Positions 17,322 through 24,567 of a stretch of DNA of 25,652 nt are shown piece after piece. Under the pieces are notes generated by a model that ran no database searches, was not told where the DNA came from, and saw only the letters and a list, made by a program, of their open reading frames with translations. A program made the translations under genes and the position numbers. The stretch is from the NCBI GenBank assembly GCA_900557165.1, contig USRS01000028.1:1-25652 (forward strand). The letters are read 5' to 3'. Source of the stretch: an uncultured Clostridium sp. (GTDB lineage: Bacteria; Bacillota; Clostridia; Peptostreptococcales; Peptostreptococcaceae). Position 1 is the stretch's first letter. Every line of letters begins with the position of its first letter.

Positions 17322-18278
17322 TTAGAAATCTGTAGCTATTACAGTTAATAATACTTCATCTCCTAAATCTTCTCTTACAGAAGTACCAAATATGATATTT
17401 GCTTCTGGGTCACATAATTCTGTTACTAAGTTAGATGCATCATTAACTTCAAATAAAGTTAAATCTCCACCACTGGCAATATTAAGTAATATTCCTTTAG
17501 CTCCTGTTATAGCTGTTTCTAATAATGGCGATTGAATAGCTTCTTGAGCTGCTTTTATGGCTCTGTTTTCACCTTGAGCACTACCTATTCCTATGTAAGC
17601 TAAACCTTTATCCTTCATTATTGAGCTAACATCAGCAAAATCTAAGTTTATAAGACCTGGCATTTTTATTAAATCTGATATAGATTGTATACCTTGTTTT
17701 AACACATTATCTGCCATAGAAAAAGCATCCATCATAGAAGTATTTTGGCTTACTATTTGTAATAATTTATCATTTGGAACAGTTATTAATGTATCCACAT
17801 TTTCTTGAAGATTTTTAATTCCTTCAGTAGCATTTTTCATTCTAACTCTACCTTCAAAAGCAAAAGGCTTAGTTACAACACCTATTGTAAGTATTCCCAT
17901 TTCTTTTGCTATTTCTGCAACTATTGGAGCAGCACCTGTACCAGTACCTCCACCCATTCCTGCAGTTACAAATACTATATCTGTTCCTTCAAGTTCACTT
18001 ATTATTTGTGCTCTACTTTCTTTAGCAGCATCTTTTCCAACTTCTGGTTTTGCTCCAGCACCTAAACCTCTAGTTAATTTTTCTCCTATTTGAACTTGTC
18101 TTTGTGCCATAGAAGAAAGTAATGCTTGTTTATCTGTATTTACAGATATGAATTCTATTCCTTTTACTCCTTCATCAATCATTCTATTGACTGCGTTGTT
18201 TCCTCCGCCTCCAATACCAACAACTTTTATTACAACATCATCATTATCAAGTTCTATGTCAATTCTATTTTCGTACAT
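17322..18278 (-). CDS. ftsZ: FtsZ lacking the C-terminal linker and tail peptide
   Basis: 318 residues. Tubulin-like GTPase that forms the division ring. The nucleotide domain is complete: [15 protein letters not shown] near residue 20, GGGTGTG at 109-115, and the T7 loop NLDFAD at 210-215 needed for GTP hydrolysis across subunits. The second domain follows through [15 protein letters not shown] and [12 protein letters not shown]. Translation stops right after LTVIATDF, where FtsZ proteins normally continue for 50-80 residues of linker and the short peptide that binds FtsA, SepF or ZapA-type partners. No division or cell-wall genes surround it, and the usual sigE/sigG or divIVA context is missing. 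It may be a second, specialised or truncated paralogue. ATG start with GAGGGAAAGG. Confidence 0.93.
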   Translation of the reverse strand: MYENRIDIELDNDDVVIKVVGIGGGGNNAVNRMIDEGVKGIEFISVNTDKQALLSSMAQRQVQIGEKLTRGLGAGAKPEVGKDAAKESRAQIISELEGTDIVFVTAGMGGGTGTGAAPIVAEIAKEMGILTIGVVTKPFAFEGRVRMKNATEGIKNLQENVDTLITVPNDKLLQIVSQNTSMMDAFSMADNVLKQGIQSISDLIKMPGLINLDFADVSSIMKDKGLAYIGIGSAQGENRAIKAAQEAIQSPLLETAITGAKGILLNIASGGDLTLFEVNDASNLVTELCDPEANIIFGTSVREDLGDEVLLTVIATDF

Positions 18279-18527
18279 TTTTTTAACCTTTCCCTCTTAT
18301 TAATTTTTATATTTTTAAAATAATTATTGTATTTTTCTACACTATATAATTATACTAAATATTTGATTATATTTATATTAAATTTTGCAAAAATATGATT
18401 ATTTTCTACTTTATGGTTTATAATTTTTATTTTTTCACAAAATTTCATTGAATATAAGCATATATTTTACATATTATAATCAATAAACTACAATTAAAAT
18501 TCATTTTTTAACAAGAGGTGAAGTTAT

Positions 18528-18908
18528 ATGCATAATAAAAAAGTACTCCCTTTTGAAAAACCTCTCTTTCTAAGTTGTATAACTTTTATAGTAGGTTATA
18601 TGAATGCTTATACTTATATAACTAGAAATCAAATTTTAGCAAATATGCATACTGCTAATATATCAAAGCTGGGAATTAAACTTGCCCTTGGTCAATTTAA
18701 AAATGCCCTTAGCTTTTTTATTGAAACTTCACTTAAAAATTTAATAATATTTACTGTGGTTACATTTTCCTTTGTTTTTGGTGCTTTTGTAGAAAGTCTA
18801 ATTTCCATACATGTGGGTGCTACATCTGTTTGGTTTTGTAGTTTTCTTTTGTTGATTGAAGCCTTTTATATGTATGAATATGAATTAAAAAATAAAGATG
18901 ATTTCTAA
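18528..18908 (+). CDS. shortened YoaK/DUF1275-type membrane protein
   Basis: 126 residues; family members are usually about 220-240. The beginning has the DUF1275 signature (FIVGYMNAYTYITRNQILANMHTANISKLG), and the end matches the last two helices of the family (VTFSFVFGAFVESL, SVWFCSFLLLIEAFYMYEYE). The middle helices are missing, as if an in-frame deletion joined the first half to the last third. Two or three membrane helices remain. Good AAGAGGTGA site and ATG start and a terminator suggest that it is still expressed. YoaK-type proteins have no firm function. Probably a degraded gene, possibly still making a small protein. Confidence 0.65.
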   Translation: MHNKKVLPFEKPLFLSCITFIVGYMNAYTYITRNQILANMHTANISKLGIKLALGQFKNALSFFIETSLKNLIIFTVVTFSFVFGAFVESLISIHVGATSVWFCSFLLLIEAFYMYEYELKNKDDF

Positions 18909-18934
18909 TTACTAGAAACCATCTTTATTTTTTA
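18894..18934 (+). terminator. terminator of the YoaK-type gene
   Basis: AAAGATGATTTCTA pairs with TAGAAACCATCTTT (one mismatch) around a 5-base loop and is followed by ATTTTTT. It extends to the end of the convergent MATE gene. Confidence 0.8.
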
Positions 18935-20320
18935 AAAATGTGCTATGGATTTATTATTTTCATTTATATTTATCTTAGATAAAGTTTTCTTATAAAATAC
19001 TGTAAAGCATGCTACAGTTGTAAGTGCGGCAATTACATCAGCCACTGGTTCTGCCAACAAGACTGCAAATAAACCATTGTCTACAAACATAGGTAATATA
19101 AATATTAATGGAATTAAAAGTATTATCTTTCTAAGTAAAGCTAAGAATAATGAAATTTTTGCTTTTCCTAGAGATAAAAATGTTTGTTGACAAGATATTT
19201 GTGCTCCAAAAATAAATATTCCTGCAAAATATATTTTTATACTATTTGATGTTATTTGTAAAAGTGATGGATCATTGTTAAATATTTTTACTACAACTTC
19301 TGATGATGTCATAAGTAATAGCCAAGCTGCTGCTGAATAAATAAGAGAAGAAATTAAACATAATTTAAATGTTTTCTTTACTCTATTTATATTTTTAGCT
19401 CCATAATTGTAACTTATTATTGGCTGTGCTCCTTGTGTAAGTCCAGTCATAGGTAGTAAAATCATTTGCATTATACTACTCATAATAGTCATAGCACCCA
19501 CTGCTAAATCTCCACCATATTTAGATAATTGAGTATTTAGTGAAATTAACACAAGACTCTCTGTAGATTGCATTATAAAAGGAGCCATTCCCAAACCTAC
19601 TATAGAAAGTATTATTTTTTTATCTAATTTCAAATTTTTCTTTCTTATTTTAAGAATACTTTTATTACCAAACAAGAATTTTAATACCCAAGCAGCTGAA
19701 ACTGCTTGTGCTGTTAATGTAGCTAAAGCTGCTCCTTTAACTCCTAGATTTAGTCCAAATATTAAAATAGGATCTAATACTATATTTATAAGTGCCCCAA
19801 TAGCTACTGTCATCATTCCTATTTTTGCAAAACCTTGTGTGTTTATGTATGAATTCATTCCTAAAGCTATCTGTACAAATATTGTACCTAACAAATAAAT
19901 ACTTATATAGTCTATACCATAGGACAATGTTTTTTCACTGGCACCAAAGGCAATTAAAATTGGTTCTTTAAATAATAAAAATACGGAAGTTAATATAATG
20001 GCAATTATAATTAACAAAGAAAAACTATTGGCCATTATTTTTTCTGCATAATCTTCGTCATCTTCCCCCATTTTTATAGCTGCTAAAGGTGCTCCTCCCA
20101 TACCTGCTAGAGCACTAAAAGCTGATATTAGTAAAATTATTGGAAAAGCTACACCTACTCCTGCCATAGCCAAATCACCATTTGCCATTCTTCCTATGAA
20201 TATTCTATCTACAATGTTATATAAAACATTGACAATTTGAGCAATTATGGCTGGAGCAGATAATTTAAACATCAACTTTCCTATGCTATCTTTTCCTAAA
20301 TCTGTACTTTGATTACTCAT
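18932..20320 (-). CDS. MATE-family multidrug efflux transporter
   Basis: 462 residues with about 12 membrane helices in two halves. MATE signatures are present: LSAPAIIAQIVNVLYNIVDRIFIGRM at the N-terminus, NTQGFAKIGMM, and LTQGAQPIISYNYGAKN in the second half. It exports cationic drugs or metabolites with Na+ or H+. The nearby ATG at 20329 directly touches GGGAG, so it cannot serve; the ATG at 20320 is 9 bases away and is chosen. It follows the MarR gene by 26 bases and is the expected target of that repressor. Substrate not predictable. Confidence 0.92.
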   Translation of the reverse strand: MSNQSTDLGKDSIGKLMFKLSAPAIIAQIVNVLYNIVDRIFIGRMANGDLAMAGVGVAFPIILLISAFSALAGMGGAPLAAIKMGEDDEDYAEKIMANSFSLLIIIAIILTSVFLLFKEPILIAFGASEKTLSYGIDYISIYLLGTIFVQIALGMNSYINTQGFAKIGMMTVAIGALINIVLDPILIFGLNLGVKGAALATLTAQAVSAAWVLKFLFGNKSILKIRKKNLKLDKKIILSIVGLGMAPFIMQSTESLVLISLNTQLSKYGGDLAVGAMTIMSSIMQMILLPMTGLTQGAQPIISYNYGAKNINRVKKTFKLCLISSLIYSAAAWLLLMTSSEVVVKIFNNDPSLLQITSNSIKIYFAGIFIFGAQISCQQTFLSLGKAKISLFLALLRKIILLIPLIFILPMFVDNGLFAVLLAEPVADVIAALTTVACFTVFYKKTLSKININENNKSIAHF

Positions 20321-20346
20321 TTTTTCCATCTCCCTAATATAAATTT

Positions 20347-20757
20347 TTATGAAATATTGTCTTTCATTTTATCTAAAACTTTATTAAAAATTTTTAACTC
20401 TTTTTCATCTATATCTTTCAATAAAATTTTATTGTTTTTTTCCCTATTTTCTTTTAAAGCTTCCACTATGGGCTTTGCTTCATCTTTAAGAATTAAGTGT
20501 GTTATTCTTTTATCCTTTTCATCTTTTTTGGTATCTATGTATCCCTTTTTTATAAGTGAATCTACTGATCTACAAACAAGGGATTTTGATATTTCAAAGT
20601 TTTCAGCAATATCCTTTGCCATATTAAATTTCCCCATATGAAGGGCCACTAAAATATCTATTTCGTTTGGCGATAATTTATATGATGATATTACTGATCT
20701 ATTTTTTCTTTTAAGTTCTTTTATTATTGATGCAAATTTTATTATATAATCTTCCAC
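20347..20757 (-). CDS. MarR-family repressor, likely controlling the MATE pump
   Basis: 136 residues, one winged-helix domain: SPNEIDILVALHMGKFNMAKDIAENFEISKSLVCRSVDSLIKKGYIDTKKDEKDKRITHL contains the recognition helix and the wing (DEKDKR). It would bind as a dimer and be released by a ligand or stress. It starts with GTG at 20757, preceded by AAGGAAG at good spacing. First gene of a two-gene unit with the MATE transporter. Two nearly identical 20-bp inverted-repeat sites flank its promoter, which is a strong sign of autorepression. Confidence 0.9.
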   Translation of the reverse strand: MEDYIIKFASIIKELKRKNRSVISSYKLSPNEIDILVALHMGKFNMAKDIAENFEISKSLVCRSVDSLIKKGYIDTKKDEKDKRITHLILKDEAKPIVEALKENREKNNKILLKDIDEKELKIFNKVLDKMKDNIS

Positions 20758-20776
20758 TCATTTCTTCCTTTCTCGT

Positions 20777-20796
20777 ATAGTTTACTTGTTAACTAT
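20777..20796. promoter_or_regulatory. MarR operator, proximal copy
   Basis: ATAGTTTACTTGTTAACTAT, an inverted repeat ATAGTT/AACTAT with 8 bases between. It overlaps the -10 and transcription start of the MarR/MATE promoter. Confidence 0.75.
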
Positions 20797-20823
20797 TGTA
20801 ATTATATATAGTTTATTTGTCAA
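20795..20823 (-). promoter_or_regulatory. promoter of the MarR-MATE operon
   Basis: On the minus strand TTGACA (20818-20823), exactly 17 bases, and TACAAT (20795-20800). The two operator copies cover the -35 and the -10/start regions. Confidence 0.75.
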
Positions 20824-20827
20824 CTAT
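20808..20827. promoter_or_regulatory. MarR operator, distal copy
   Basis: ATAGTTTATTTGTCAACTAT, differing from the proximal copy at 2 of 20 positions and 31 bases from it (three helical turns). It covers the -35. Confidence 0.75.
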
Positions 20828-20856
20828 ATATAATTAACTTTAAATCTATCAATAAA

Positions 20857-20893
20857 AAAGCAGTTACTAATATTTTTATTAATAACTACTTTC
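20857..20893 (-). terminator. terminator of the TIGR00266 gene
   Basis: Sixteen-base arms (AAAGCAGTTACTAATA and TATTAATAACTACTTT) with two wobble pairs, followed on the minus strand by TTTTTTA. Confidence 0.75.
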
Positions 20894-20902
20894 ATTTTTT
20901 TA

Positions 20903-21580
20903 TTAAGTTGTACTTGTTGGGATGTATGACCCTACTCTAAGGGCAAATTCATTCATATTCATGGTTTGAAGAATGACTTTTCCTGGACCTGTAAGTTTAG
21001 TTAAAAATAATCCTTCACCACCGAATAATATATTACCTAAACCTTTTACACTTTCCACTTCATATCTTACACTATCTTCAAATCCGACTAAGTTTCCTGT
21101 ATCTACTTTTAAAACTTCACCAGGTGCTAAATTCATCTCAATAGCATCTCCATCTACTTCTAAGAAGGCAATACCTCTACCACTTAATTCTTGAAGTATA
21201 AATCCTTCTCCACCAAAGAATCCAGTTCCCAACTTTTTATTAAAAGTAGTTCTTAATTCAATAGAAGACTCGGCTGCTAAGAAAGCTCCTTTTTGTATAG
21301 TAAATCTGCCTTCACTAACATCAACAGGTATTATACTTCCTGGCACTGTTGATGCAAATGCAACTTTAGCATCTTGAGTAGCTGTATATGTTGCCATAAA
21401 CATTGACTCACCAGCAAACATTCTGCCTATACCTTTGAAAAGTCCACCTCTTGTATTAGTGTCCATTTTTATTCCTTCAGTTTGATAAAACATTCCACCA
21501 GACTGAGTAAACACGGACTCTCCTCTAGATAAACTAACTTCTACTGCTGGTACTACATTTCCTTTTATTTCGTAATTCAT
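20903..21580 (-). CDS. TIGR00266/AIM24 family protein
   Basis: 225 residues, all-beta, rich in Gly. Signatures include EVSLSRGESVFTQSGGMFY near the start, GGLFKGIGRMFAGESMFM, the FFGGEGFILQELSGRGIAFLE repeat and LFGGEGLFLTKLTGPGKVIL repeat. These match the AIM24 beta-sandwich family. The function in bacteria is unknown; a link to membrane or mitochondrial-type organisation comes only from eukaryotic AIM24. No membrane segment. Single gene, ATG start with AGGGGGAAA. The candidate promoter has an extended -10 (TGATATAGT) near 21640, with no clear -35. Confidence 0.9.
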   Translation of the reverse strand: MNYEIKGNVVPAVEVSLSRGESVFTQSGGMFYQTEGIKMDTNTRGGLFKGIGRMFAGESMFMATYTATQDAKVAFASTVPGSIIPVDVSEGRFTIQKGAFLAAESSIELRTTFNKKLGTGFFGGEGFILQELSGRGIAFLEVDGDAIEMNLAPGEVLKVDTGNLVGFEDSVRYEVESVKGLGNILFGGEGLFLTKLTGPGKVILQTMNMNEFALRVGSYIPTSTT

Positions 21581-21689
21581 CTGTTTCCCCCTATCACTTC
21601 ACATATCTCATAAAATTGTCTATGAAGTAAATTTTGTAAATTATATTTAACTATATCACAAAATTCTAAAAAACTCTACTAAGAGTCGA

Positions 21690-21718
21690 TTGTAAAAATC
21701 ATTCAAAGGGTTTATCCT
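21690..21718 (+). promoter_or_regulatory. promoter of the XRE-superoxide reductase gene
   Basis: TTGTAA (21690-21695), 17 bases, TATCCT (21713-21718). It places transcription start near 21726, so the leader would be very short, beginning about at the ribosome site. Confidence 0.45.
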
Positions 21719-21739
21719 ATTAATGTGGAGGTGAGAAAA

Positions 21740-22336
21740 ATGAATCCAGAAAAAATAGGCAGCCTAATTTTTCAACTTAGAAAAGAAAAAAATCTCACTC
21801 AAAAACAACTAGGAGAAAAATTAGGATTATCTGATAAGACCATTTCCAAGTGGGAGCGTGGTCTAGGTTGTCCTGATATATCTTTACTTAGAGATATATC
21901 TAAAATTTTTAACGTGAATATAGAAAAAATACTTCTTGGTGATTTACAAGAAAATGATATAAATGGAGGAAATATGAAAAGAATTAAATTTTATGCATGC
22001 CCAAATTGTGGCAATGTTATAAACTCAACAGGTGATGGTGATTTTTCTTGTTGTGGTAGAAAATTAGAAGCTCTAGTTCCAAAAGTAATGAATGAAAACC
22101 ATAGTATAAATATAGAAGAAGTGGAAAATGATTACTATGTTGAAATAAACCATGAAATGACAAAAGACCACTTTATATCTTTTGTAGCTTATGTAACTTA
22201 TGATAGAGTTCTTCTTATAAAACTTTATCCTGAACAAAGTCCAACAGTAAGATTCCCTAGACTTTGCGGAAAATTTGAAAGAGGAAAGTTCTATATGTAT
22301 TGTAATCAACATGGACTGTTAATGAAAGGAAGATAA
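21740..22336 (+). CDS. XRE-type regulator fused to a superoxide reductase (desulfoferrodoxin) domain
   Basis: 198 residues. Residues 5-66 are a Cro/XRE helix-turn-helix (LTQKQLGEKLGLSDKTISKWERG). Residues 80-110 are a desulforedoxin-like iron site with Cys87, Cys90, Cys104 and Cys105. Residues 117-198 match the superoxide reductase domain with the five iron ligands His121, His138, His144, Cys188 and His191 in their usual motifs (NENHSI, NHEMTKDH, YCNQHGL). The catalytic Lys beside the first His (EKH in the enzyme) is Asn here. It may be a regulator that senses superoxide or iron, or a bifunctional protein. A strong GGAGG lies 4 bases before an in-frame ATG at residue 79, exactly where the iron domain begins, so a separate iron-domain protein could be made. 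Start 21740 is chosen for GGAGGTGAG; the GTG at 21725 has none. Confidence 0.85.
   Translation: MNPEKIGSLIFQLRKEKNLTQKQLGEKLGLSDKTISKWERGLGCPDISLLRDISKIFNVNIEKILLGDLQENDINGGNMKRIKFYACPNCGNVINSTGDGDFSCCGRKLEALVPKVMNENHSINIEEVENDYYVEINHEMTKDHFISFVAYVTYDRVLLIKLYPEQSPTVRFPRLCGKFERGKFYMYCNQHGLLMKGR
21965..21976 (+). promoter_or_regulatory. internal ribosome site and start inside the XRE-SOR gene
   Basis: GGAGG at 21965-21969 and ATG at 21974 (Met79, same frame) fit an internal start that would yield a 120-residue protein made only of the desulforedoxin and superoxide reductase domains. Confidence 0.45.
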
Positions 22337-22338
22337 TT

Positions 22339-23002
22339 ATGAAAGATGAGTTTGCCCCTATAAAAATGGATACTTGACCTATGGCTGAAAGTTTTTATTA
22401 TTATAGCCAAATGGCACCTACATCTTATAGTTTAACAGTAGAAATTGATGTCACAAAATCAAGAAAACATCTAAAAAGTAAATACTTGAAATTTTTTCCT
22501 ACTTATTTATATATTGTATCTAAAGTTTTAAACAATCATAAGGAATTTCGCGTGGGACTTAAGGATAATACTCTTGGATATTATAAATATATTCATCCAG
22601 CTTTTCCTCAATTTCACAAAGATGATAAAACAACTTCTTTATTATGGCTAAATTATTGTGATGACTTTAAGACTTTTTATAATAATTATATAAATGATAC
22701 AAAAAAATTTGGCAATGATCATGGAATATTAACTTCAAAAGGTATACCACCTAAAAATACTTTTATAATTTCTTGTATTCCTTGGTTTAGCTTTAGTGAT
22801 TTTTCTTTACACAATCACGGTATTAAAGATTACTATTTTCCATCTTTTGAAGCAAGTAAATTTTATAGAAAGAAATAATAAAATTATTATGCCCCTTTCC
22901 ATCACTGTTCATCATGCAACAATTGATGGTTATCATATTAAAGAATTTTTAGAAGATATTAATGAATTAATAAATACTTGTGAAAATTGGATAAAAATAT
23001 AA
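22339..23002 (+). pseudogene. chloramphenicol acetyltransferase-like gene, inactivated twice
   Basis: The reading frame opens with ATG at 22339, 2 bases after the XRE-SOR stop, with AAAGGAAG before it. MDT is followed by a TGA at 22375-22377, where CAT proteins have the Trp of the MDTW motif, so one base change made a stop. The frame then gives SYSLTVEIDVTKSRKHLK, FFPTYLYIVSKVLNNHKEFR, LLWLNYCDDF and FIISCIPWFSFSDFSL, typical of CAT. It shifts frame near 22870 in an A-rich run (FEASKFYRKK then stop at 22878), and resumes with PLSITVHHATIDGYHIKEFL, which carries the catalytic His of HHxxxDG. Both lesions are needed to restore it. CAT acetylates chloramphenicol; the family also includes other acyltransferases. 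Confidence 0.9.
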
Positions 23003-23033
23003 AAATACCAGATTCAAAGAATCTGGTATTTTT
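23001..23033. terminator. strong bidirectional terminator between the CAT pseudogene and rhodanese
   Basis: Perfect 15-base stem (AAAAATACCAGATTC, loop AAA, GAATCTGGTATTTTT) with T-runs on both strands. It overlaps the pseudogene stop and ends one base before the rhodanese stop. Confidence 0.93.
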
Positions 23034-23034
23034 G

Positions 23035-23379
23035 TTACATTTTACTTAGCGTACCTTTATAAGAAGATATGCCTCTACTTAAGTTATAAATCTTTTTAAA
23101 TCCATTTCTAGATAAAAAGTAAGCTGCTTTTATACTACGACTACCTGATGCACAATATACTAAAATTGCACTATTTCTATATAGACTTATCTCTGATAAT
23201 CTCCCTTGGATTTCATTTACTGGAATATTTATTGCCTTTGGAATATGTCCATTTCTATATTCTCCTGGATTTCTCACATCTAAAATTACTATATTACTAT
23301 CATTTAGTATATTTTTCAGTTGTGCTCCATTTATTGTAGTATAGCCATTTCCTCTAAATAGGTTTGATAAACCTTCCAC
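23035..23379 (-). CDS. rhodanese-like sulfur transfer protein
   Basis: 114 residues, one rhodanese domain. It shows NIVILDVRNPGEYRNGHIPKAINIP and the active-site loop VYCASGSRS with the sulfur-carrying Cys, then AAYFLSRNGFKKIYNLSRGI. It would carry persulfide sulfur in the cytoplasm. Start is GTG at 23379 with GGAG 10 bases upstream, a slightly long gap. It lies 17 bases after the C_GCAxxG_C_C gene, so they probably form one operon with a redox or sulfur role. The 30 residues before the domain are not recognised. Confidence 0.92.
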   Translation of the reverse strand: MEGLSNLFRGNGYTTINGAQLKNILNDSNIVILDVRNPGEYRNGHIPKAINIPVNEIQGRLSEISLYRNSAILVYCASGSRSIKAAYFLSRNGFKKIYNLSRGISSYKGTLSKM

Positions 23380-23396
23380 TTAATTTCATCTCCATA

Positions 23397-23762
23397 TTAT
23401 GCATTTTTTAAAACTTCTTTTAATGCATTATATGAAAAATCTATAATTTCGCCACAACTTACTTTATTACTTTTTAAGTTTGCACAAAGTTCTGTGTTAT
23501 ATTGTTTTCTAACTTTGTTCATAATTTCTTTTGAATATTTTCTAGCTTCATTTGGAGAGTCGCTATTTTCTCTTCCTTTTATAAAACTTGCTACTAATAC
23601 TGCTGCATTTACAGCCCCACATAAACTACCTACTGTCATACCTGTTCCCATTCCACTTCCTAGAGCAACTGGTATATTTGTATTAAATTCTTCATTATAA
23701 GATTTTATAATTGCTTCAGCACAATTATATCCTTGGCTATGATAAATTGATGGTTTTGTCAT
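23397..23762 (-). CDS. C_GCAxxG_C_C family protein (putative redox-active)
   Basis: 121 residues. The family name pattern is seen: Cys in GYNCAEAI, then GSLCGAVNAAVLV (GCAxxG core), then ELCANLKSNKVSCGEII with two further Cys. It matches TIGR01909 in size and Cys placement. Several Cys would form disulfides or bind metal; function is not established. First gene of a likely two-gene unit with rhodanese. ATG start with AGGGAG. Confidence 0.88.
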   Translation of the reverse strand: MTKPSIYHSQGYNCAEAIIKSYNEEFNTNIPVALGSGMGTGMTVGSLCGAVNAAVLVASFIKGRENSDSPNEARKYSKEIMNKVRKQYNTELCANLKSNKVSCGEIIDFSYNALKEVLKNA

Positions 23763-24071
23763 ATTTTCATTCTCCCTTTTATATTTTTTTATTTCTAAGT
23801 ATATTTTATCACTGTTTTTAAGTATTACTGTAACTTTATTACAAAAAATCTTATCTTATATAAAAATTCTAATAAAATATGCCATCCCTATGGATATTAT
23901 TAGACTATATAAGACTTTCTTTGTCCTATCATAAAAAAGCAGAGATAGCATTACGTCTGCTCTTTAGTTCGTATTATATTAATATTTTTGATTAAATCTG
24001 TTTAAAAATTTGCCTATGTTAGATAATTATGTAATAAATTTGAAATAAAAATATTATTAATTTACTACCAA
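23763..24071. other. 309-bp intergenic region with a hairpin
   Basis: No gene seen. It holds the promoter region of the C_GCAxxG_C_C gene and, at 23938-23961, an inverted repeat AGCAGA/TCTGCT followed on the minus strand by a T-run, a plausible terminator for the small membrane protein gene. The remainder is AT-rich without clear structure. Confidence 0.45.
23938..23961 (-). terminator. possible terminator of the small membrane protein gene
   Basis: AGCAGA and TCTGCT with a 12-base loop, followed on the minus strand by TTTTTTAT. It lies about 110 bases after the stop, so assignment is uncertain. Confidence 0.45.
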
Positions 24072-24356
24072 TTAAAATAATTTAACTGGAGCAGGTATTC
24101 CTGCTTCTGGAATAAGGTATATGAATACTGTAAATAAAATTTCAGCAATACTTATTAGTATAAATAAAACTCTAAAATTACCTTTATTTATAACATTTAT
24201 CATACTTGAAATTAAACTGATTATACTTATTATTACACTTGCCCAAAATGTATAATAGATATCATTTATAATACTTGTGGCAAAAAATAATAAAATATAA
24301 AGTATTTGTAAGATTATTATTAAGTTTTGAATCAATTTATTATTTATTTTTTTCAA
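24072..24356 (-). CDS. small hypothetical membrane protein
   Basis: About 94 residues with three hydrophobic helices (NLIIILQILYILLFFATSII, FWASVIISIISLISSMINV, VLFILISIAEILFTVFIYLI) and a short C-terminus ending PAPVKLF. Not recognised. Two starts are possible: TTG at 24356 with AAGGGAG seven bases upstream, chosen here, or GTG at 24410, which has AGGGAG at good spacing but would add 18 residues that coincide with the reading frame of a broken small gene upstream. The decision is uncertain. Function unknown. Confidence 0.6.
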   Translation of the reverse strand: MKKINNKLIQNLIIILQILYILLFFATSIINDIYYTFWASVIISIISLISSMINVINKGNFRVLFILISIAEILFTVFIYLIPEAGIPAPVKLF

Positions 24357-24369
24357 TGTAATTCTCCCT

Positions 24370-24489
24370 TTAAAAAGATTTATTAATTTTATCAGAACTA
24401 AATAAACCACTTAAAACTCCCTATGCTACTGAAATTAAATCTTTAAGTTCATCTTTATTTAAAATGGCTTTTACATTTACTTTTGGCAT
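24370..24489 (-). pseudogene. tiny broken gene with an in-frame TAG
   Basis: From an ATG at 24489 the frame reads MPKVNVKAILNKDELKDLI, SVA, a TAG at 24421-24423, then in the same frame GVLSGLFSSDKINKSF and TAA at 24370. The TAA is directly followed by the ribosome site of the membrane protein gene. The two halves read as one 39-residue protein with a single nonsense change. Not recognised as a family. It might instead be meaningless; confidence is modest. Confidence 0.35.
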
Positions 24490-24567
24490 AATAGATATCT
24501 TTTCTATATCCCTATGTCACAGTATATATTTTATCTCGTAAAACTGGTATTTGTTGAGGAATTATAT

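Noticed and set aside
17805..18323. Plus-strand frames rich in Ser, Tyr, Cys and Phe opposite ftsZ
   Set aside because: Antisense frames of a well-conserved gene; composition mirrors the codons of ftsZ and no ribosome site is present.
21673..21686. ACTCT/AGAGT hairpin with T-run on the minus strand, as a terminator
   Set aside because: The stem is only 5 bases and there is no gene upstream of it on that strand that needs it; it lies in the divergent promoter region.
22375..22377. TGA read as Trp or as a recoded codon in the CAT-like gene
   Set aside because: All other genes use TGG for Trp, no recoding element is visible, and a second frameshift shows the gene is dead.
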